A stretch of 64,000 nt of DNA from Georgenia subflava (GCF_009193155.1 NZ_VUKD01000001.1:1-64000); one strand, 5' to 3'. Shown: positions 35,931-44,414, numbered from the stretch's first letter. Made by a program: numbers and translations. Notes: generated from the letters alone by a model not told the origin.

Positions 35931-36125
35931 GGCTGGGTGTTCCGACCGTCTCGAGCGCGTTCCGCGAGTCCAGGACTTGACGTCGGCCTCCTTGAACATC
36001 AAGTGCCGGCCGACACGGTATGCCCTCGCGGGCGGTCCCCGCGCTTGCGCCACCAACGGACGGTCGGCCGAGAGTTCCGGACCCCTTTGGCCACGCGCCG
36101 TCGTCCACGGTGAGGTACGGACATC
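35925..36125 (-). pseudogene. Excisionase-type HTH remnant, frameshifted
   Basis: Pieces in three frames spell one HTH_17/excisionase domain: PYLTVDDGAW, then TVRWWRKRGD, then AYRVGRHLMFKEADVKSW. At least two frameshifts separate them. Such proteins bind att sites of integrative elements, so this marks the edge of a former mobile element right after copB. No integrase is left nearby. Confidence 0.55.
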
Positions 36126-36365
36126 GGGTCTCACCGCCCTTCGGTCGGTGCTCATTCGGCATGCGAAAGGCCGCTGGCCAGCGGCTTGGAGTCAACCGTA
36201 CAAGAGGCCAAGAACCGCGAATCTCAAAGTTTCCGGCCTCTCTGGCGCAAGTCGCCGGGCGGGCAGAGCTCTTGGCGGTCGTTCTCGCACGCGCCGGGGA
36301 ACGGCCGGAGGTCGTCCACGAAATTCCTCCCGTGGGGAGTCAGCCCTGAAGGAGGGTGGCGAGGA

Positions 36366-36540
36366 CCCTGGCCTCGCCCCCGGGTCGTTGCTGATCCGAA
36401 CTGCTTCCAACGCCTCGCCCGCGCCGTCCATCCGCACGATCACCCCGGCGGCGACGGCCCGGGCGCACCGGGAGCCGGCAAGTCGACCTCTTGCGGTGCA
36501 GGTCGATACCCACGAACTGCGGGCCTGCGTACGCTTGCAT
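36366..36540 (-). pseudogene. IS110-family transposase N-terminal remnant
   Basis: From ATG 36540 the frame reads MQAYAGPQFVGIDLHRKRS, then after a frameshift VIVRMDGAGEALEAVRISNDPG. Together these are the first 45 or so residues of an IS110-type transposase (VGIDLHRKRS carries the first Asp). AGGAGG lies upstream as ribosome site. It differs from the intact IS110 at 27143, so it comes from another element. The rest is missing. Confidence 0.6.
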
Positions 36541-36626
36541 CAGGGGCCTCCTTCGTCGTTGAGGTGAGCACCTCCAGGATCCCCCCGGAGGGTCACGGGG
36601 AGCGGAGGCCCCGCTCCTTCATGGCA

Positions 36627-37910
36627 TCAGAAGAACGGGACTCGCCGCTCACCGGTGCGCAGGTCGTCCAGCGCGAGCAGGGTGCCGGCGGCGCCGTCGC
36701 TCAGTTCCATGGGTACCGGTGCCGGGTTGTGTCCGGCGGGGATCGCGCGCAGCACGAGCGGGTCGAGATGGGGACGGACCAGGGCCAGGCGCTCCGCGGT
36801 CGTGTCCGATGCTCTGGAGTACAACCTCTGCAGGGCAACCAGCGCGCCCGCGCGTCCCTGGGACAGGCCCGGGTGGTCGATCAGGTGGTGCTCGCTCGCG
36901 CTGATGAGGACATCGCGCGCTGGCCCTAGCCAGCCGATGTCCAGGTGCTGCATCGCCTCGTGCACCACCAGGGCCATCTCGCCGGCCGCCGCGGTGTCCG
37001 CGCCCAGCCGGCGCACCGCATGGGCATGGTCGGGCTGTGCGAGGCTGTCCCAGCCCATCAGGTGCAGGTCGTGGGCCAGCAACGCCTCGACCGGCGCCAG
37101 CAACGCCGGATCTTCGATCAGCTCGTAGGCGTGCAGCAAGAACAGCGCGGCTCCGGTCCCGCCGTGCCACAACCCCGGGCGAACGGTTGCCTGGCACGCT
37201 CGTCCGAGCCGTCCAACGAGCTCAGTCGCGACGGCCTCGACCTTGCTCAGCAGGGCCGCACCATCGGTGATCGGGGCCCGTTCGAGCAGCGCCAGCCCCA
37301 CCCCGGGCAGACCCCCGGCGAGGGTGGTCCCTAGATCCTCCAGTGCCGCGTTCTCCACCGCCCACCACAACCGGTCGGCATCATCGTGGCGGCCCAGGCG
37401 ATCCAGGGCCAGCGCGATCCCGCTCAACCCGCCGCCCAGCCCCGGTCCGGGACAGCAGAGGCGATCGACCGCGGCCACGAGCCAGTCGACCAGCTCCTCC
37501 GGGATCCGCGCCCCGACCTGCGCTAGCGCCCACAGCACCCCGGCCGCCCCCTGCGCGAACGTGATGGCATCGGTAGGTGTCGGCGTCGAATCCCCACCAC
37601 TGGGGAAGAGATAATCACCGCGCTCAGGCGTCGCGGTCGCCAAAATCCCAGCGACCATCCGGTCCCGCAGCCACGAGTGGTCATCCGCTGTGGTGAAGTC
37701 GGCGAAGCTCCAACTGTCGTACCTGGCATCGCCCGGCCCGTAGGCAAGCGGGAGCAGATCAGCCCCGCCCAGCCCTTCGCTCCCCCGGACATGGACCGCA
37801 TAGGGGACCGTCCCTCCACGCACATGCGGACCACACGTGATCGGTGCATTCCAGGGAGCAGCGGCATTCGGGTGTGTATGACGCCGCACCACCACCGACG
37901 ACCGCGACAT
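36627..37910 (-). CDS. Standalone LanC-like cyclase, class III/IV LanKC-type
   Basis: This 427-residue protein has repeated GxxG helices of an alpha/alpha toroid: FAQGAAGVLWAL, GLGGGLSGIALAL, LAGGLPGVGLALL, LWHGGTGAALFLL, GLSQGRAGALVAL and SDGAAGTLLALD. The stretch MVAGILATATPERGDYLFPSG resembles the start of the cyclase domain of LanKC lanthipeptide synthetases. The lyase and kinase domains (about 400-450 residues) are absent, and the Zn ligands of class I LanC (Cys, Cys-His) are not seen, as in class III cyclases. No precursor peptide gene was found near. ATG 37910 is preferred over 37922. It may be a truncated LanKC or a freestanding member. Confidence 0.7.
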   Translation of the reverse strand: MSRSSVVVRRHTHPNAAAPWNAPITCGPHVRGGTVPYAVHVRGSEGLGGADLLPLAYGPGDARYDSWSFADFTTADDHSWLRDRMVAGILATATPERGDYLFPSGGDSTPTPTDAITFAQGAAGVLWALAQVGARIPEELVDWLVAAVDRLCCPGPGLGGGLSGIALALDRLGRHDDADRLWWAVENAALEDLGTTLAGGLPGVGLALLERAPITDGAALLSKVEAVATELVGRLGRACQATVRPGLWHGGTGAALFLLHAYELIEDPALLAPVEALLAHDLHLMGWDSLAQPDHAHAVRRLGADTAAAGEMALVVHEAMQHLDIGWLGPARDVLISASEHHLIDHPGLSQGRAGALVALQRLYSRASDTTAERLALVRPHLDPLVLRAIPAGHNPAPVPMELSDGAAGTLLALDDLRTGERRVPFF

Positions 37911-38011
37911 TCTCCACCTCACTCCTGAACTGTTCCACCAACAGCACCCGGCCGGAATGTTCGTCTCTCCTATGGCGAGAGCGGGGCTGATCTGCGGGCG
38001 GATTCGGACAT

Positions 38012-38035
38012 GGTTACAGTGTTACAAATGTAACC
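38012..38035. promoter_or_regulatory. Candidate operator upstream of the LanC-like gene
   Basis: GGTTACA-N10-TGTAACC, a perfect 7-bp dyad, stands out in an AT-richer stretch about 100 bases before the LanC-like start. Another dyad, TGGCA-N6-TGCCA, lies at 38066-38081. The first has the size of a TetR-family site. No regulator gene is adjacent, so this is tentative. Confidence 0.5.
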
Positions 38036-38081
38036 GAGCCGGTCGGATACTAAACGGACCATCATTGGCAGTTACTTGCCA

Positions 38082-38848
38082 TGGCCTAAACTTGCCAAGA
38101 CGTCGTCAGCTTCACTCCGGTGACAACACAATCGAGGCGACTCCCGGTGCGCTGCCATGGCCGCCGTGGAGCCGGTGCTGCTGCCCGGGGGCTATGCCGT
38201 TCTTGGAGCCTCACGACGAGATGGCAGCCGGGCTGCCCACGCTTTGCCGCCGAGGGCATGGCCATGCTCCTCCTCGTAGGCCAGCTGGCTCTGGTGGTGC
38301 ACCAGGAAGCCACCCCGGGAACAACTGATTTCATCAACTTGACGCGGCAGCACCCGCACCGTGAGTTCTTCACCGATGGCGACCTGGTCACTGACGTTGG
38401 CGGCGCCGACATGAACCGAGCATCTCCTGTTGACTCTGCCCTTCTCCTCACGGCTGCCAAATGGCTTCCTCGCGGGCTTTGAACGCTGAGCGATTCCCAG
38501 CTGACGTTTCGATTCCCGGAGCCGTTCACCTGGGATCCAGCTAACCGTCCGACACTGGAGGCATGACGACGAATGCCGATCTGCAGCGAGCAGCCGCCCG
38601 CTAGGGCGGCGGCCGCAGGCCGGGGTCGACCGCGCGGGGAGTACCTCGACAACACCGACCTGGCCAACCTCCTGGAGGACCTGTGGGCTGGCGGCCGCGG
38701 CGCCAACGCCTACAACGGCCGCGCCCACCAGATCCGTTGACCCGGAAGACCCCACCCGCGCTCACCGCGACCCCCGGTGCCCACTCCGTTATCCCGACGG
38801 GTAGGCACCGCCGCACTGTCCCCACCCTTGATCTCCATCTAGCCGCCA
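38082..38848. other. Unassigned region between LanC-like gene and the flavin monooxygenase fragment
   Basis: About 770 bases without a recognisable gene. A minus-strand frame ending at 38192 reads SDQVAIGEELTVRVLPRQVD and QLAYEEEHGHALGGKAW with coding-like third positions but no start. A plus-strand frame ending at 38740 reads EYLDNTDLANLLEDLWAGG and AYNGRAHQIR, like the tail of a lost gene. I recognise neither. Taken together this looks like decayed sequence. Confidence 0.4.
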
Positions 38849-39028
38849 GCGGTCCTCTGGGACCGCGAGGGCGTCGGGCAGGAACATCATGTCGAAGCAG
38901 CCGCGTTCGAGGGTGCGGGCCAGGTCGGTGTAGAAGCGTGCGTCAAGTCAGTCGGTGCGCGCCAGCGGGTGGCGCCAGTTCTCGGCGTACTGGCTGGTGG
39001 GTGGGTGCACCATCGCGACCAGGTGCAT
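38849..39028 (-). pseudogene. NtaA/SnaA/DszA-type flavin monooxygenase, truncated with in-frame stop
   Basis: ATG 39028 starts MHLVAMVHPPTSQYAENWRH, typical of the N-terminus of LLM-class NtaA/SnaA monooxygenases. At 38948-38950 TGA replaces the expected Trp codon (RTD-stop-LDARFYTDLARTLER), and homology ends after FLPDALAVPED near 38849. A full enzyme has about 440 residues. It starts 5 bases after ykoC, so it was the last gene of the riboswitch operon. These enzymes use FMNH2 to attack heterocycles; a role in salvage of thiamine breakdown products would have fitted. Confidence 0.8.
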
Positions 39029-39032
39029 TGTC

Positions 39033-39836
39033 TCAGCTGGTGAGCGCACCGGGTCCCTCCAGGGTTCCCAGGGCGGCGCTGATCGTCAGCACGACCGCCA
39101 CCACGGTGACCACGCCCGCGGCGAAGGCCCAGTCCGTCCGGGTGATCCGGACCGGGTGCCAGGTGGTGCGGGGGGCCAGTCCGAGTCCGCGGGACTCCAG
39201 GGCTTGGGCCATGCGTTCGCCCTTGCGTACCGAGACCACCAGGAGGGTGAACACCACCCCGGCAAGGTGGCGTGGCCCGCGTGGTGGTCGTCCGTCGTGG
39301 CGTAGGTCGGCCCGCACGGTGTGGGCGTGGCGGATGGTGGTCCACTCGCGTGGCATCTCCTGCAGCATCCGGTATCCGGCCAGGATCGCGTACGTGAGCC
39401 GGGCGTCGAGGCGGGCGTTGTGGTGCAGGCTCGTCATCAGGGCGACGCCGTCGGTGGAGAGCAGGAACCCGATCGCCAGCACCCCGATGAGCAGCGTGCG
39501 CACCGCTAGCGCGGTCCCGACGCTGAGTCCTTCCTGGGTTACCCGCAGCGCCCCGGCCTGCCACATGATGGTGCCCGGGCGGGCCAGGGCGTTGACCACG
39601 AGTACCCCGAACGCGAAGGCCACGAAGGGCACGTGCGCGAGCAGCAGTGTGCGCGCGGGCACCCGCACCGAGACCGCGACTGCGACGAGGGCGAGGAGGT
39701 ACAGCACGCTCGGGGTCAGCGGGTCGAGGACGAAGACGACCACGAGGGAGACCAGGGTCACCAGCGCGAGCTTGATGGTCGGGTTGCGCCGGGCCAGCGG
39801 TGAGTCCGCGATCGGCGCCGCGGTCAGTGCGCTCAC
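39033..39836 (-). CDS. ykoC: ECF transporter T component YkoC-like
   Basis: This 267-residue membrane protein (five to six helices) is of the CbiQ/EcfT family. The coupling helices carry the Ala-Arg-Gly-like motifs, seen as ALESRGLGL near the C-terminus and the basic stretch RADLRHDGRPPRG. It joins the ATPase to the substrate subunit YkoE. GTG 39836 overlaps the stop of ykoD (GTGA), as in tightly coupled ECF operons. Confidence 0.88.
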   Translation of the reverse strand: MSALTAAPIADSPLARRNPTIKLALVTLVSLVVVFVLDPLTPSVLYLLALVAVAVSVRVPARTLLLAHVPFVAFAFGVLVVNALARPGTIMWQAGALRVTQEGLSVGTALAVRTLLIGVLAIGFLLSTDGVALMTSLHHNARLDARLTYAILAGYRMLQEMPREWTTIRHAHTVRADLRHDGRPPRGPRHLAGVVFTLLVVSVRKGERMAQALESRGLGLAPRTTWHPVRITRTDWAFAAGVVTVVAVVLTISAALGTLEGPGALTS

Positions 39837-41593
39837 CGGGCCACCCCCACAGGTCGGGACGCGGGGACGGCGTCGTCGAGCTGGCGCAGCACGTGGGCCA
39901 CGGCACGGGCCGGCAGGTTGTTCAGCAGCCAGGCCACCAGCGGCGGCAGCACCAGCCCGGCCCGGGCCAGCACGTCAGCGTCGCTCAGCACCTGCGTGGT
40001 CGGCCCATCGGCGAGCACGCCGCCGTCACCGAGGACGATGACCCGGTCGGCGAGCGTGGTCACTGTGCGCAGATCATGGCTGGCCAGGACCACCGCTCCC
40101 CCACCAGTAGAAAAGTCTTGCAGGGTGTGCGTGGTGGCGATGGTGTCGCGCCGGTCCAGGCCGAGGGTGGGTTCGTCGGCCAGGAGCACGGGCCGGGAGT
40201 GGGCGAGCATCGCGGCCAGGCTGAGGCGGCGCTTCTCCCCGCCGGAGAGACGGAACGGGCTCTGCCCGGCCAGGTGCGTCAGGCGGTGGCGGCGCAGCTG
40301 CCGGGCCACCACCTCCTCAGCAACCTCAGGGGCGAGCCCGTGAGCGATCTCCTCGGCCACGGTGTGGGCGAGGAACTGGTGCTCGGCGTTCTGGAACACC
40401 AGCCCGGGCCGCGCGCCCGCCACTGTCCCGGTGAGCGGTGCGAGCAGGCCCGCGAGGGTGAGCAGCAGGGTGGATTTTCCGACGCCGTTCGCCCCCAGCA
40501 GCGCGACCACCTCACCGGGCCGCACGGACAGGTCAATCCCGGACAGCAGCGCCGGCACGGCCGCAGCACCGGGTTCTGCCGGGTTCTTCCGCCGGCGGCG
40601 CCGCGAACGTCGGGCCATCGGCTTCGCCCGGCCCACGGACAGGTCGCGGGCGGTAAGAACCGGGGCAGCGCGGTCGTCGATCACCGCCATGTTGGGTGCG
40701 TCGGCGGCGAGGGCATGGAGCAGCTCGACGTTCGTCCTCGCCGTCAGGGCGCCCTCGGTGCCGGTCAGGGCGTAGAGCTCAGCGTCCAGCGGCAGCCAGC
40801 ACCCGGCGGCGTGGAGCTGATGGGCGTGCTCGCGCAGCACGACGGCGGTCGGGCCATCGGCGATGACCTCCCCGCTCTCCCCCAGGGCCAGCGCCCGGGC
40901 CGGCAGCCCGGTCACGCCGTGGGTTCCGGCCCATTCGTCGAGCCGGTGCTCGACCAGCACCACCGCCGGACCGTACTTCTCGACCGCGCCGGTGAGGGCG
41001 GCACGGACGCTCCCGATGCCCGCCGGGTCGAGCATCGACGTCGGCTCGTCCAGGAGCAGCACCTGCGGTTCGGTGACCATGGCCGCGGCCAGGGCGACCC
41101 GTTGGGACTCCCCTCCGGAGAGGGTGGCGGTGGCCCGCTCCCGCAGGGCGGCGGCCCCGACCGCGTCCAGTGCTGCGCTGATGCGCGGGCCGATGGTCGC
41201 TGGGTCGGTGGCCTGGTTCTCCAGCGGCAGGGCGAGCTCCTGCTCCACCCCGGGCAGGCACACCGCCGCCGTCGGGTCCTGCGCGAGCACCCCCAGGTGC
41301 CGAGACCGGTCAATCACCGAGGTGGTCTGCGTCGCGGCGGCGATGGTGACCTCCCCGGTCATGGTGGCGCTGATGGTGTGCGGCACCACCCCCGTGATGA
41401 CGTGCAGCACCGTGGACTTACCCGAGCCAGAGGCCCCGAGAACGATCACCTGCTCACCGGGTCCAAGGTGCAAGGAGACCTCGCGGAGCACGGGTTCGGT
41501 CCGGCGGGGAAAGGTCACCGAGACCTCGCGCAGCACCACGACCGCGCTCCTGCCGTCACCCGCCGGACGCGCCACCGGCTGGGCCTGGCTCAC
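39833..41593 (-). CDS. ykoD: ECF transporter double ATPase YkoD-like
   Basis: This 586-residue protein has two ABC domains in tandem: Walker A GASGSGKST and GANGVGKST, signatures LSGGESQRVAL and LSGGEKRRLSL, Walker B VLLLDEPTSMLDP and LLADEPTLGLDRR. The linker around residue 340 is Arg/Lys-rich (RRSRRRRRKNPAE). It powers uptake of thiamine precursors through YkoE/YkoC. GTG 41593 overlaps the ykoE stop; the longer open frame has no support. Confidence 0.92.
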   Translation of the reverse strand: MSQAQPVARPAGDGRSAVVVLREVSVTFPRRTEPVLREVSLHLGPGEQVIVLGASGSGKSTVLHVITGVVPHTISATMTGEVTIAAATQTTSVIDRSRHLGVLAQDPTAAVCLPGVEQELALPLENQATDPATIGPRISAALDAVGAAALRERATATLSGGESQRVALAAAMVTEPQVLLLDEPTSMLDPAGIGSVRAALTGAVEKYGPAVVLVEHRLDEWAGTHGVTGLPARALALGESGEVIADGPTAVVLREHAHQLHAAGCWLPLDAELYALTGTEGALTARTNVELLHALAADAPNMAVIDDRAAPVLTARDLSVGRAKPMARRSRRRRRKNPAEPGAAAVPALLSGIDLSVRPGEVVALLGANGVGKSTLLLTLAGLLAPLTGTVAGARPGLVFQNAEHQFLAHTVAEEIAHGLAPEVAEEVVARQLRRHRLTHLAGQSPFRLSGGEKRRLSLAAMLAHSRPVLLADEPTLGLDRRDTIATTHTLQDFSTGGGAVVLASHDLRTVTTLADRVIVLGDGGVLADGPTTQVLSDADVLARAGLVLPPLVAWLLNNLPARAVAHVLRQLDDAVPASRPVGVAR

Positions 41594-42201
41594 CCCCGGC
41601 CCAGGGCACGGCCGATGGCGAAGTTGTCCACGACCCCGGTGCGGGCCAGGGCCTCGACGATCACCTTGGCGGCCAGCCCGCCTAGAAGAACGCCGGAGAG
41701 GCACTGCAGGACCAGGCGCAGGACGAAGATGTCCTGGCCATACCAACCGGCGCGGAACGCGGAGTAGAAGAACACCATCCCCGCGCCCAGCAGACCCGAG
41801 GCGGCGAAGACACCCCAGCCGTACTTCTTGTAGCGGGTCAGCGCGAAAGGCAGCTCGCTACCACCGCCCTGGATGGCCGCGGCGATCAGCAGCAGCGGCC
41901 CGACCGGCGAGCCGAGGAAGACGACCTCCACCACCGAGGCGATCACCTCGGCGATCACCCCGGCGAACGGGCGGCGGATGATGGCCACGGCGACCGGGGC
42001 CACCAACAGCCACCCGCCCAGCAGGAGATGCTGGGACAGGTCACCGGCGGGACCCATCAAGATGGCGAGGCCGTTCCAGGCCTGCACCAGGGCCCAATAG
42101 GCAAAGCCGAAGACGACACCGAGCACGACCATCAGGACCAGGTCCCGCATCGCCCACCCGGGCCGGATGCGCGCGACGGCCGGAGTCTTCTCAGGGTTCA
42201 T
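41590..42201 (-). CDS. ykoE: ECF substrate-binding membrane subunit YkoE
   Basis: This 203-residue protein has about five to six helices and the YkoE traits AMRDLVLMVVLGVVFGFAYW and IQGGGSELPFALTRYKKYGWG. YkoE is the S component for thiamine-type ligands (probably hydroxymethylpyrimidine). ATG 42201 lies 13 bases after ykoF. The downstream ykoD start overlaps its stop. Confidence 0.9.
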   Translation of the reverse strand: MNPEKTPAVARIRPGWAMRDLVLMVVLGVVFGFAYWALVQAWNGLAILMGPAGDLSQHLLLGGWLLVAPVAVAIIRRPFAGVIAEVIASVVEVVFLGSPVGPLLLIAAAIQGGGSELPFALTRYKKYGWGVFAASGLLGAGMVFFYSAFRAGWYGQDIFVLRLVLQCLSGVLLGGLAAKVIVEALARTGVVDNFAIGRALGRG

Positions 42202-42214
42202 GGCCTGCCCCCCA

Positions 42215-42877
42215 TCAGGCGTCGGCGGGGCTCGGCGAGCCCACCGAGACGCTCAGATGGGTGACCACGTGCGCCACACCGGTGCCCACCTGCACCCAGG
42301 CATCGACAGCTGTGGCCAGGACGTCGGCGAGGTCGCCGGTGAGCTTGGTGGCGTAGTGCGCCGGGGAAGCCGCAGTACCGCGCTGCGTGGCCGCGGCGAT
42401 CGCCGCCTCGATGTGGCCCATGTGGTCCCCGGCGTCGGACCCGCCGTCCAGCAGCGGGTACAGCGACCACTGAGCCGCGGCCCGGATACCCACGGGATCG
42501 AGTTCCACCGGCTCCGGGGTCGGCAGACCGGTCACGGCCAAGTCGCAGGACACCTCCCCCGGGCAGCCGCGGGAGAACAGCACATGGGTGACGATGTGTG
42601 CGCCACGCGAACGGCGTGAGGCCGCCACGATCACCGCACACAGGTACGCGGTCAGGTGCTGCTCGGCCGGCGCGGTACGCGCACCGACATACGTGCTCAC
42701 CTCATCGGTCTCGATCACGAGCCCCTCGGTGAGGCCGGCGGTCTCGACATCGGCCAGGGCGCCGAGGATGACCTCGACGAAGTCGTTCGTGTGGGGATGG
42801 ATGCTGAACCGCATCCCGATACCAAACTGCTCCGGCGTAGCGCCGATGCTGGTGTTCTCGTCTGTCTTGGTGCTCAT
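42215..42877 (-). CDS. ykoF: YkoF-like thiamine/HMP-binding protein
   Basis: This 220-residue protein consists of two YkoF/MTH1187-like ferredoxin-type halves: GIGMRFSIHPHTNDFVEVIL (residues about 18-38) and QWSLYPLLDGGSDAGDHMGHI (about 135-157). YkoF binds thiamine and HMP in the cytosol. It is the first gene behind the TPP riboswitch, so repression by thiamine diphosphate is expected. ATG 42877 is preferred to GTG 42880; AGAAGGGA is the ribosome site. Confidence 0.9.
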   Translation of the reverse strand: MSTKTDENTSIGATPEQFGIGMRFSIHPHTNDFVEVILGALADVETAGLTEGLVIETDEVSTYVGARTAPAEQHLTAYLCAVIVAASRRSRGAHIVTHVLFSRGCPGEVSCDLAVTGLPTPEPVELDPVGIRAAAQWSLYPLLDGGSDAGDHMGHIEAAIAAATQRGTAASPAHYATKLTGDLADVLATAVDAWVQVGTGVAHVVTHLSVSVGSPSPADA

Positions 42878-42911
42878 CACGGTCCCTTCTCGGGCCCGCG
42901 GGTACCACGAG

Positions 42912-42933
42912 ACTCACCGAAGCATCGGTGAGT
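42912..42933 (-). terminator. Hairpin in the expression platform of the TPP riboswitch
   Basis: ACTCACCGA-AGCA-TCGGTGAGT is a perfect 9-bp stem between the aptamer and ykoF. It may act as an attenuator when the aptamer is closed. No U run follows, so a Rho- or translation-linked mode is also possible. Confidence 0.6.
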
Positions 42934-42940
42934 GCCCTTG

Positions 42941-43025
42941 CTCCCTACGCCGGTACGAACCGGATCAGGTAAACGGGTCTGCGGACTCTCCGCACTCTCA
43001 GCGCACTGCAGCGCTCCCCGGGGGT
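42941..43025 (-). promoter_or_regulatory. Thiamine diphosphate (TPP) riboswitch
   Basis: On the minus strand the THI-box core blocks appear in order: CCCCGGGGAGCGC, GCTGAGAGTGCGG, CCGCAGACCCGTTTACC, TGATCCGGTTCGTACC and GGCGTAGGGA. The stems P2/P3 and P4/P5 can be drawn. It precedes ykoF by about 65 bases and should switch off the uptake operon at high TPP. Confidence 0.95.
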
Positions 43026-43040
43026 ACGACCGAACATAGC

Positions 43041-43356
43041 CACCACGGCCCCGTCACGTCCAGTGTGTCGGCACCCTGACTACTTCAGTTCTGGGCTGGA
43101 AGCGCCCGAACCAGCGGCGCCGACAAGCGAGGCGCCCTTCGCCCTTGTCGCCCAGCGGGCTCTGGAGCTGGCCTCTAAGCCCTCCGCGACGTCATGGATG
43201 GCCGAGCGGTGCTGAATCGACCCGTACACCCGCCGACGAGCTGGCCTTGACGACCTTTGCCGGCCCCAGCCCTCGCAAAGGACTGTCCGGGCGCCGGCAG
43301 CCGGACACCAAGCCGCCACAGTACTGTCGTCATCGTCCTGTGCTCGGCAGGCCGAC
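43041..43356. other. Gene-free stretch upstream of the riboswitch
   Basis: About 315 bases between the riboswitch and the end of the M50-like pseudogene. A minus-strand frame (HRSAIHDVAEGLEASSRARW) is open but lacks a good start or known motif. It must include the promoter of the yko operon; no clear -35/-10 pair was picked. Confidence 0.4.
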
Positions 43357-44211
43357 TCAGTCGCCGAGCGTCACGCCCACCACGGCGTGAAAGCGCACCA
43401 CCGCGATAGCCACGACCAGGGCGCCGACCACTACCGCGGCTTTGCCGTAGTCCCACTCCAGACTTTGAAGCGGCACTCGTTGCAGAACATCGTGGCCATC
43501 GGGGCGAAGACGAGCGCCGTCGCCGGCCCGCGACCGTCCAGACCCAGCACGTCGGCGCCGACCACCGCGATGAGGGCCACACCCACGTAGACGACGAGGA
43601 GTAGGCCAGTCGCCACCAGCCAGGTCCACACGGACGCGGCCCGGAACGGTCCCGGCTCGGAGAAGGTGCGGGCGATCTCGCCGGCGAGCAGGTTGGCGTT
43701 GGCGAACATCCCTGCCAGGCCGACGACGAAGGCGAGGATCCAGCCCTTGGACGAAGGCGAGGATCCAGCCCTAGATCGGCACGCCACAGACCTCAAGGCG
43801 ACCGCCGTGTCACCCACCGGAGCGATCAGCGTGATCATCAGGTTGCCGAAGGCGCCCTGTAGACCGCTCAACCCGAACCAGGTGAAAACGCCAAGGGATA
43901 ACCGGCGCGGGCGCGCCGCGACGCGAGATAGGCCCCCGCACCCACCACCAGCGAGAAGACCGGCTCGGCGATGGCGATCAGTGCCAAGTTAGCGTCCGTG
44001 GTCGACGGGTGACCGGCCATCGCGCCGTAGACGGTGACCTCGCGATGGGCAGCCAGGCCGCCACCGCGTGCGCATACTCGTGGAGCTGGATCTGCAGGAT
44101 CACGGCGGTCACCGCGACTGCGGCGGTGGTGAGGATGATCGTGCGCCCGGACGGTGCGGCAAGGTCTCTGGACGGTGTCGTGGTGGGCGCCGTTGCTGAG
44201 TGGCTTGTCAT
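43357..44211 (-). pseudogene. M50-like membrane metalloprotease, several frameshifts
   Basis: From ATG 44211 (GGAGCAGGAG upstream) the frame gives a helix and the zinc motif HEYAH (His44, Glu45, His48) in LQIQLHEYAHAVAAW. Continuation jumps frames: VTVYGAMAGHPSTTDANLALIAI, GLQGAFGNLMITLIAPVGDTA, WILAFVVGLAGMFANANLLAGE, LVVYVGVALIAVVGADVLGLD, and last KAAVVVGALVVAIAVVRFHA. Frame breaks lie near 44040, 43880, 43750 (a 25-bp duplication) and 43470. The original was a polytopic site-2-protease-like protein; four independent lesions make it a true pseudogene. Confidence 0.7.
43725..43772. repeat. 25-bp tandem duplication breaking the M50-like gene
   Basis: The 23 bases GACGAAGGCGAGGATCCAGC+CCT occur at 43725-43747 and again at 43750-43772. 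The period of 25 is not a multiple of three, so the duplication itself shifts the frame. A simple slippage or misrepair event explains it. Confidence 0.9.
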
Positions 44212-44286
44212 CGCGGAGCTCCTGCTCCGCGACAGGAGATACCATTGCCGCGCAGGGAGGGTTCCCGCTCCTGTGGATCTGGAGAA

Positions 44287-44406
44287 GTGGGTTATCCATT
44301 TCAGTGCCACCGACCCCTTCAGTTGTGGCCATCGCCACGTCGCGGCACAAGCGATAGTGGTGTGAAGAGGTCGCGGGCGTCGATGTGGCAGTCAGATGGA
44401 TAACCC
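44287..44406. mobile_element. 120-bp MITE with 24-bp inverted repeats and 8-bp target duplication
   Basis: The left end begins GTGGGTTATCCATTTCAGTG and the right end, read inward on the other strand, GTGGGTTATCCATCTGACTG; both go on with CCAC. 21 of 24 positions match, the first 13 exactly. CTGGAGAA stands directly outside both ends (44279-44286 and 44407-44414), an exact 8-bp target duplication. The 72 bases between the repeats encode nothing. It sits 76 bases upstream of the M50-like pseudogene start. A parent transposase is not in the window. Confidence 0.85.
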
Positions 44407-44414
44407 ACCTGGAG

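Noticed and set aside
38120-38482. 120-residue plus-strand frame with coding-like third positions
   Set aside because: No ribosome site, no motif, and the opposite strand looks equally coding-like, so strand and frame cannot be decided.
39800-41767. 655-residue plus-strand reading frame
   Set aside because: It is antisense to ykoD, His/Gly/Arg-rich and without motifs; a typical GC-rich shadow frame.
43080-43319. 79-residue minus-strand frame upstream of the riboswitch
   Set aside because: No start context or recognisable domain; probably chance.
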